Shown here: positions 58,510-64,000 of the stretch, in pieces
How positions within the stretch are numbered: the first letter of the stretch is position 1
How the letters are laid out: each line of letters begins with the position of its first letter
Assembly: GCA_050258755.1 (NCBI GenBank)
Contig: JBLMZI010000004.1
Coordinates: 620,001-684,000, forward strand
Source: JBLMZI01 sp050258755
Lineage (GTDB): Bacteria > Bacillota > Syntrophomonadia > Syntrophomonadales > DTU052
Direction: 5' to 3'
DNA: 64,000 bases
Position numbers and translations under genes: made by a program
Notes under the pieces: generated by a model
What the model was told of the DNA's origin: nothing
Seen by the model: only the letters and a program-made list of their open reading frames with translations
Database searches by the model: none

Positions 58510-61500
58510 TTAAGGCTGCGGCTTGATTTTTATCAAGTTGCCGTTTTTATCGTACTCGTAGCCTTTCGGCGTGCCGGTCTTTACCTTCAGCCGGTTGTTC
58601 TTGTCATACTCGTAGGCGACGCCCACATTGATCGTTTTCGGGGTAAGATTCGTCACCGTGTAGGCCGTAAAGCCGTTCACGGGTACCGCCTGCGTGTTTT
58701 TCAGGGGATTCTGGGTCGGTATCGCATAGCTCACAGTGACGGTATCGGTTCCGACCCTTGCCGATGCCAGGTTGACGCTGACATTTTTGCCGCTGACCAC
58801 GATTGTCTGAATCTGGGCATTGGCACCGTTTACCGTGACCGCAAATGCCGCGGCGTCCGGCACCGATTGATAATCAAGGGTCTTGCTGAATGTCAGCCTG
58901 AGCGTTTTCCCGTTCAGGACAGCCTTAACCAGATTGCTGCGCTCGCCAATTGTGGCCGGGTAATCCGTAAAGGCCGGTAACGCATTGTTGGAAAGGTCAC
59001 GAATCGGTTTAGCCGCTGGAGGTATGTAGCTCACGATAACGGTTTGACCGGGTACCAACGCTTGAGCCAGCGTCAGGGAAACCGTGGTGTTGTTGATTGC
59101 GACAGTCGTCACGGCCGCGGCCGTGTTATCCACTTTTACGGTGAAAGCACTTACATCCGGAGTCTCGTTGCATAAAAGCTCATTGAACACTAGGTCGAGG
59201 TTTGTTCCCGCGGCGCTTGCGGAGCCGAGTGCGGGAGCTGTCGTGTCAGGTGCTGCGACCGTCACTGCACACGTGGCGGTTTTTCCGCCATCGTGGGTGG
59301 TTGCGGTAATGACCGTGCTGCCCGCAGAAAGCCCGGTCACCAGGCCGGTTTGATCAACCGAAGCTTTGCTGGGCTCGGATGAGGACCAGCTAATAGCTTG
59401 GTCGGTGGCGTTCGCCGGGGTAATCGTCGCAGTGAGTTTCATTGGCGCGCCGCCCGCCACCACGGCTAAATCTGCCTTATCGAGACTAATGCCGGTAACG
59501 GGAACATGCACATTGGCAACGGTTACGTCACAGTATGCCGTTTTACCGCCGTCCGCGGTTGTTACGGTAATCCTTGCCTGACCTACCGCTACCGGCGTTA
59601 CCTGTCCGGTCGGGGAAACCGTGGCTATTGTCGGGTCACTGGTACTCCAGACGACGGTCTTGTTTGTCGCGTTTGAAGGAGAAATCGTGGCTACAAGGGT
59701 CTCTGTCACCCCGACCGGCTTGGTTAGGGACGTTGTATTCAAAACAATGCCGGTAACCGGGACTCTTGCCGAATACACCGTCACATCACAGAATGCCGTT
59801 TTACCGCCGTCCACGGTTGTTACAGTAATCCTTGCCTGGCCCGGGGCCAGCGGAGTTACCTGCCCGGTTGGCGATACCGACGCGACGGATGGTGCACTGG
59901 AACTCCAAGTGACGTCTTTAATCGTACCCTCTGGTTCTATGGTTGCCACCAGCGTTTCCAGCTCCCCGTCAATGTACAAATCGAGAGCGGTTTTATTTAG
60001 CGTTACGCGATTAACAGGGGCCACCACAGTTACCGAACAGGCCGCGCGAAAATTGCCATCTTCAGTTCGTGCCTCAATGATAACGGTACCTGTCATATAA
60101 TTAGCCCTTACCCATCCATCTTGATCCGGCCCCGCGATAGCTGAATCGCTGGTTAACCACAATACTTTTTTATTCGGAGCGTCGGCTGGAACAATGGTAG
60201 CCACTAATTGCTCATAAGTTCCCTGTTTTAAATACATGCTGGTTTTATTCAGTGTGATCCCGGTAACACCAAGTCTGACTGTCACGGCACAGGATGCTGA
60301 TTTGCCGTCTGCGGTTGCCGTTATAACGGCGGTTCCAATCCCCTTAGCAGTGATCGTCCCGTTCTGATCCACAACAGCTATTGAAGTATTGCTGGAATTC
60401 CAAGCTACTGTTTTGTGTGTTGCGTTTGCCGGTAACACAGTTGCTTCAACCGTTTGCGAATACCGATTTAAAACTAGTTCGAGGCTTTCCAAATCGAGTC
60501 GTACTTCAGTAACCCCTATTTTCACTTCGACTTCGCAGGATGCGGAGAAACTGCCATCCGTCGTGGTAACCGTAATCGTTGTTGTTCCGACGCTGACTGC
60601 GGTCACCTGAGCGCTTTGTCCATCGCCACTTACCACGGTTGCTACGGCTGGATTTGACGAATTCCAGGAGACCGTTTTGTTGGTGGCGTTCAAAGGAGTT
60701 ACCGCAGCTACAAGGGTATCCGTCGCCCCGACCTGCAGAGAAAGGGTGGTTTTGTTTAATTCAACACCTGTGATCGATACGATAACACTCACCGTACAGA
60801 TTGCCGTTTTGTTTCCGTCTTCGGAAGTCGCGGTAATCGTCGCGGTCCCGGGGGAAAGCGCATTCACCGTTCCATTGCTGGAAACAGAAACGATTTCCGG
60901 ATGGTCGGAGGTCCAGATTACTTTCAGATTAGTTGCGTTATTGGGGCTGATGGTTGCCACCAGCGTAACCGGCGCGCTGCCCATCTCCATGTTCAGCTGG
61001 GTCGGATTCACCGTAATCTGCGATACCGGAATATGCGGATCTACGGTGATTACACAACTTGACGTGAAAGTTCCATTCGACGTTGCCGCGGTAATGGTTG
61101 CGGTGCCTTCGGCAACCGCGGTGACCAATCCAGCATTGTTCACCGAAGCAATACTGCTGGCTGACGACGTATAGGTGCACGTACTGGTTGCGTCACTTGT
61201 ACTTCCATCGGTTTTCGAAAGGGTCACAGCCAGTTGTTGCGCTTTCCCAACGGTTAAGGTAACCGCTGCCGGCGATACCGAAATTCCTGAAGGCAATGCG
61301 AAATTCGGCAGGTTGCCTCGCAGATAGGGATAGGTCGTTCCTTCTTCGATCGCCCAGATATTGTTGAAGTCAAATCCGGCAAAAGTAGCCTGGGTCTTCA
61401 TTTGGGCGGTCGATTTTGAAGAACCGTAGGTTGACTGGGTTAATCCTGTGGTCTGGGAATCATAATAGTTGTTGCTGATGGTCCCGCTCGCGGCGCCTCC

Positions 61501-64000
61501 GACAATTGGCTCAGCGATATAAAACGCGGTTTTGACAACACTTCCGGTCGAAATACAATTTTTCAGGATGATGCTCATACCCGTCCCACCCTGCGCTATA
61601 ATCCCAGCCCCGTTCGGCTTGTACTGCTGCCCGCTTATTGCCGTAATTAGGCCGGAAGAGTAACAATCGGTTATTGTGCCGTATCCAAAGATTGCTGCAA
61701 TCCCTCCGGCCCTGCCGCTATCAAACGTTGACTTAATAGTCCCCGAGTTCCAGCAATACTGGATAACAATGCTATCCGTTGCGGTTCCGTACCCGAGACC
61801 GACAATGCCCCCGGCATCAGCACCCTGTACCGTCCCGGTGTTTCGGCAGTATTCCACGGTAACCCGCGAGGCGGCGTTAGGCGCGATACGTGCCGCAATC
61901 CCGGCGGCGTATCTGTATTCTCCTTCGATCGTCACGTCAACCGCCGAGGCGCAATTGCTGATAAGACTCGTTGCCGCAGACGTGAGCGTACTGTTCCCGC
62001 AGAATCCGACCAATCCGCCCGCCATCGAGCAATTATTAGCGGTCACTCGTCCAGTCACGCTGCAGTTAATAAGCCGTAAATATGGGCTTCTCCCGACGAG
62101 GCCTCCGACCCCGCCGGCCGCGCTCGATGTGACATTGATATTGCTCAAGGACAGGTTTTTGATCTCAAGCAAATTGGTATCGCTGGCATAGCCAAACAGG
62201 CCAGCACCCTCAGCGGCCGGGTTGTTAATGTACAGTCTCGATACGGTTTTGTTATTCCCATCGATATAACCGTAAAACGGATCGCCCGCGTTGCTTCCGA
62301 TCGGCGCCCAGCCCGTATTGTACGGGGCAACGCCTAAATCGATATCCTGAGTCAGTTTGAAATAGCATCCCGGGTAATCCCGTATGCGGTCCATATGGCT
62401 TGCATTGGCAACCAGATACGGATCGCCTTCAATACCGCTCCCGCCTGCAAATACATTCGGAATCACCGATACCTGAACAGTAACGACCTGGCTTCCGTCC
62501 GGCGATGTGACCGTTATCGTCGCCTGTCCTGGGGCAATGGCCGACACCAGGCCGGTGTTGCTCACGGAGGCAATGCTGCTTGGCGTGCAGGTAAACGTAC
62601 AGGTGCTTGTCATGTCCTGCACCGTTCCATCCGTTAAGGTCACTGCCGCAATGAGTTGCCTTGTGCTACCGGCGGTCATGTTCAATGGCGATGGGGTTAC
62701 CGCCATGCTGTTTGCCGCCGGAGTCGATATCGTACTCGTGGCGGTCGTGCCCGCGTAAGTTGCCGTAACAGTTGCCGTTCCGGCTTTGTTTATGGTTACC
62801 AGTCCGAGTTCACTCACACTGGCTACGGTCGGATCTGAAGAAGTATATAAGGCTTTATTGGTTACGACTTTCGACGTGCCGTCTGTCATAACGGCTGTAA
62901 CCGACAATTGCTGGGTTCCGCCAACTGCAATTGTCGCTGTCGCCGGTGTGACGGACAGGCTTGCAGGAATCGTAAATGTAGGCAGATTTTCTCTCAAATA
63001 GGGATAAGTCACACCATCTTCGATCGCCCAGATATTGTTGAAGTCGATTCCGGTAAAAGTAGCCTGGGTCTTCATTTGAGCGGTCGATTTTGCAGCACCG
63101 TAGGTTGACTGGGTTAATCCTGTGGTCTGGTAATCATAATAGTTGTTGCTGATGGTCCCGCTCGCGGCACCTGCGACAATTGCCTGAGCGATATACAACA
63201 CGGATTTATAAACATTTCCGGTCGAAATACAATTTTTCAGGATGATGCTCATACCGCTCCCACCTTGCGCGATAATCCCAGCCCCGTTCGGCTTGTACTG
63301 CAGCCCGCTTGTTGCCGTAATTTGGCCGGAAGAGTAACAATCGGTCATTGTGCCGTATCCAAAGATTCCAGCAATCCCTCCGGCCCTGCCGCTATTATAC
63401 GTTGACTTAATAGTCCCCGAGTTCCAGCAGTACTGGATTACAATGCTATCCGTTGCGGTTCCGTACCCGAGACCGACAATGCCCCCGGCATCAGCACTCT
63501 GTATCGTCCCGGTGTTTCGGCAGTATTCCAAGGTAACCCGCGAGGCGGAGTTAGGCGCGATACGTGCCACAATCCCGGCGGCGTATTTGTATTCTCCTTG
63601 GGTCGTCACTTCAACCGCCGAGGCGCAATTGCTGATAAGACTCGTTGCCGCAGACGTGAGCGTACTATTTCCGCAGAATCCGACCAACCCGCCCACCATC
63701 ATGCTATTTCCGGTCACCCGTCCAGTCACGCTGCAGTTAATAAGCCGTAAATATGGGCCTTTCCCGACGAGGCCTCCAACCCCGCCGGCTGCGTTCGATG
63801 TGACATTGATATTGCTTAAGGACAGGTTTTTGATCTCAAGCAGATTGGTATCGCTGGCACAGCCAAACAGGCCCACGCCGTCAGCGGTCGGGATGTTTAT
63901 ATACAGTCTGGATATGGTTTTGTTATTTCCATCGAAATAACCATAAAACGGATTGCTTGCGCTGTTGCCAATCGGCGTCCAGCCTGTATTATACGGGGCA
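58510..64000 (-). CDS. Giant Ig-like (BIG2) repeat surface protein with GLUG-like units and YD-repeat tail, 5' end not in window
   Basis: At least 1829 residues; the start lies beyond the right edge, and the frame is open to position 64000. Two GLUG-like repeat units (e.g. NISNNYYDYQTTGLTQSTYG) alternate with BIG2 Ig-like domains; about nine BIG2 domains in tandem follow (VSWNSSNPAVATV; GTATITATSEDG). Two SwmB-like domains come next (VSAFTVKVDNTAAAVTTVAI). The last 40 residues are two YD repeats (YEYDKNNRLKV; YEYDKNGNLIKIK), like those of the RHS gene 30 bases downstream. It is probably a cell-surface or secreted adhesin in the same transcript as the RHS toxin. The YD tail could let it dock to the RHS shell; that is inference. 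Confidence 0.8.
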   Translation of the reverse strand, partial: APYNTGWTPIGNSASNPFYGYFDGNNKTISRLYINIPTADGVGLFGCASDTNLLEIKNLSLSNINVTSNAAGGVGGLVGKGPYLRLINCSVTGRVTGNSMMVGGLVGFCGNSTLTSAATSLISNCASAVEVTTQGEYKYAAGIVARIAPNSASRVTLEYCRNTGTIQSADAGGIVGLGYGTATDSIVIQYCWNSGTIKSTYNSGRAGGIAGIFGYGTMTDCYSSGQITATSGLQYKPNGAGIIAQGGSGMSIILKNCISTGNVYKSVLYIAQAIVAGAASGTISNNYYDYQTTGLTQSTYGAAKSTAQMKTQATFTGIDFNNIWAIEDGVTYPYLRENLPTFTIPASLSVTPATATIAVGGTQQLSVTAVMTDGTSKVVTNKALYTSSDPTVASVSELGLVTINKAGTATVTATYAGTTATSTISTPAANSMAVTPSPLNMTAGSTRQLIAAVTLTDGTVQDMTSTCTFTCTPSSIASVSNTGLVSAIAPGQATITVTSPDGSQVVTVQVSVIPNVFAGGSGIEGDPYLVANASHMDRIRDYPGCYFKLTQDIDLGVAPYNTGWAPIGSNAGDPFYGYIDGNNKTVSRLYINNPAAEGAGLFGYASDTNLLEIKNLSLSNINVTSSAAGGVGGLVGRSPYLRLINCSVTGRVTANNCSMAGGLVGFCGNSTLTSAATSLISNCASAVDVTIEGEYRYAAGIAARIAPNAASRVTVEYCRNTGTVQGADAGGIVGLGYGTATDSIVIQYCWNSGTIKSTFDSGRAGGIAAIFGYGTITDCYSSGLITAISGQQYKPNGAGIIAQGGTGMSIILKNCISTGSVVKTAFYIAEPIVGGAASGTISNNYYDSQTTGLTQSTYGSSKSTAQMKTQATFAGFDFNNIWAIEEGTTYPYLRGNLPNFALPSGISVSPAAVTLTVGKAQQLAVTLSKTDGSTSDATSTCTYTSSASSIASVNNAGLVTAVAEGTATITAATSNGTFTSSCVITVDPHIPVSQITVNPTQLNMEMGSAPVTLVATISPNNATNLKVIWTSDHPEIVSVSSNGTVNALSPGTATITATSEDGNKTAICTVSVIVSITGVELNKTTLSLQVGATDTLVAAVTPLNATNKTVSWNSSNPAVATVVSGDGQSAQVTAVSVGTTTITVTTTDGSFSASCEVEVKIGVTEVRLDLESLELVLNRYSQTVEATVLPANATHKTVAWNSSNTSIAVVDQNGTITAKGIGTAVITATADGKSASCAVTVRLGVTGITLNKTSMYLKQGTYEQLVATIVPADAPNKKVLWLTSDSAIAGPDQDGWVRANYMTGTVIIEARTEDGNFRAACSVTVVAPVNRVTLNKTALDLYIDGELETLVATIEPEGTIKDVTWSSSAPSVASVSPTGQVTPLAPGQARITVTTVDGGKTAFCDVTVYSARVPVTGIVLNTTSLTKPVGVTETLVATISPSNATNKTVVWSTSDPTIATVSPTGQVTPVAVGQARITVTTADGGKTAYCDVTVANVHVPVTGISLDKADLAVVAGGAPMKLTATITPANATDQAISWSSSEPSKASVDQTGLVTGLSAGSTVITATTHDGGKTATCAVTVAAPDTTAPALGSASAAGTNLDLVFNELLCNETPDVSAFTVKVDNTAAAVTTVAINNTTVSLTLAQALVPGQTVIVSYIPPAAKPIRDLSNNALPAFTDYPATIGERSNLVKAVLNGKTLRLTFSKTLDYQSVPDAAAFAVTVNGANAQIQTIVVSGKNVSVNLASARVGTDTVTVSYAIPTQNPLKNTQAVPVNGFTAYTVTNLTPKTINVGVAYEYDKNNRLKVKTGTPKGYEYDKNGNLIKIKPQP
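61320..62330. repeat. Direct repeat copy 1 (GLUG-like unit)
   Basis: Near-identical at DNA level to about 62994-64000, offset about 1674 bases (558 codons). It encodes the second GLUG-like unit of the giant surface protein. Copies differ by scattered substitutions and a one-codon indel near 62030. Confidence 0.85.
62994..64000. repeat. Direct repeat copy 2 (GLUG-like unit), continuing off the window
   Basis: Partner of the copy at about 61320-62330. It encodes the first GLUG-like unit. A further copy upstream of the window cannot be excluded. Confidence 0.85.

Noticed and set aside
61320..64000. Transposon or CRISPR-like repeat
   Set aside because: The repeats are long, in frame and code for protein domains; no spacers, inverted ends or transposase.

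Overview
The window reads as a chromosome segment of an endospore-forming member of the Bacillota (Firmicutes). The evidence is spoIIIAA and spoIIIAB at the left edge, a candidate sporulation sigma-E promoter, strong GGAGG ribosome binding sites, frequent GTG and TTG starts, and the gene order type IV pilus - yqeG - aroE/aroC/aroK/aroB - aroQ - M24 peptidase - efp - spoIIIA. GC content looks moderately high. I cannot name a genus from the sequence alone. Almost everything is on the minus strand; the exceptions are two secreted-protein genes near 26.4-28.1 kb and two genes at 31.0-33.1 kb.

Region 1 (1-13.3 kb) is housekeeping: spoIIIAB/spoIIIAA, a small Cys4 acidic protein, efp, an M24 peptidase, aroQ, the TldD/TldE pair, the shikimate genes aroB-aroK-aroC-aroE with overlapping or closely spaced reading frames, a UPF0316 membrane protein, a YqeG-type phosphatase and a secreted MORN-repeat/transglutaminase-like protein. 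Region 2 (13.3-24.3 kb) is a full type IV pilus operon, transcribed pilD, pilA, second pilin-like gene, pilB, pilC, three minor prepilins, a PilX-like protein, pilM, pilN, pilO. Region 3 (24.5-33.1 kb) is mixed: a DivIVA-transmembrane-ankyrin fusion, two secreted proteins, a two-component system divergent from a low-complexity Ser/Pro-rich protein, and an FRG-domain protein.

Region 4 (33.1-42.5 kb) is a chemosensory cluster (cheR, cheA, cheW, an MCP without an obvious HAMP domain, and a PAS-GGDEF-EAL protein). It is preceded by a textbook sigma-54 promoter, and next to it lies a sigma-54 activator whose receiver domain carries Glu where the phosphorylated Asp should be. The CheA has a segment resembling a c-di-GMP-binding MshEN motif, the pilus ATPase PilB has two better copies, and the last gene of the cluster could make or degrade c-di-GMP. 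I infer that the cluster controls pilus-based surface behaviour through c-di-GMP.

Region 5 (43.0-64.0 kb) is exported accessory proteins: a large beta-helix/FnIII lipoprotein, a stalk-domain protein, a four-gene cluster of DUF6230-like secreted proteins with a DUF6114-like membrane protein (families I know mainly from Actinobacteria), and a polymorphic-toxin locus. That locus is a giant Ig-like (BIG2) repeat protein ending in YD repeats, a 1853-residue RHS protein with a C-terminal ADP-ribosyltransferase-like toxin, and a small Cys-rich gene abutting the toxin stop codon that is the probable immunity protein. The DUF6230/DUF6114 cluster and the RHS toxin/immunity pair are the best candidates for undescribed systems. 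I saw no tRNA, rRNA, CRISPR array or insertion sequence.
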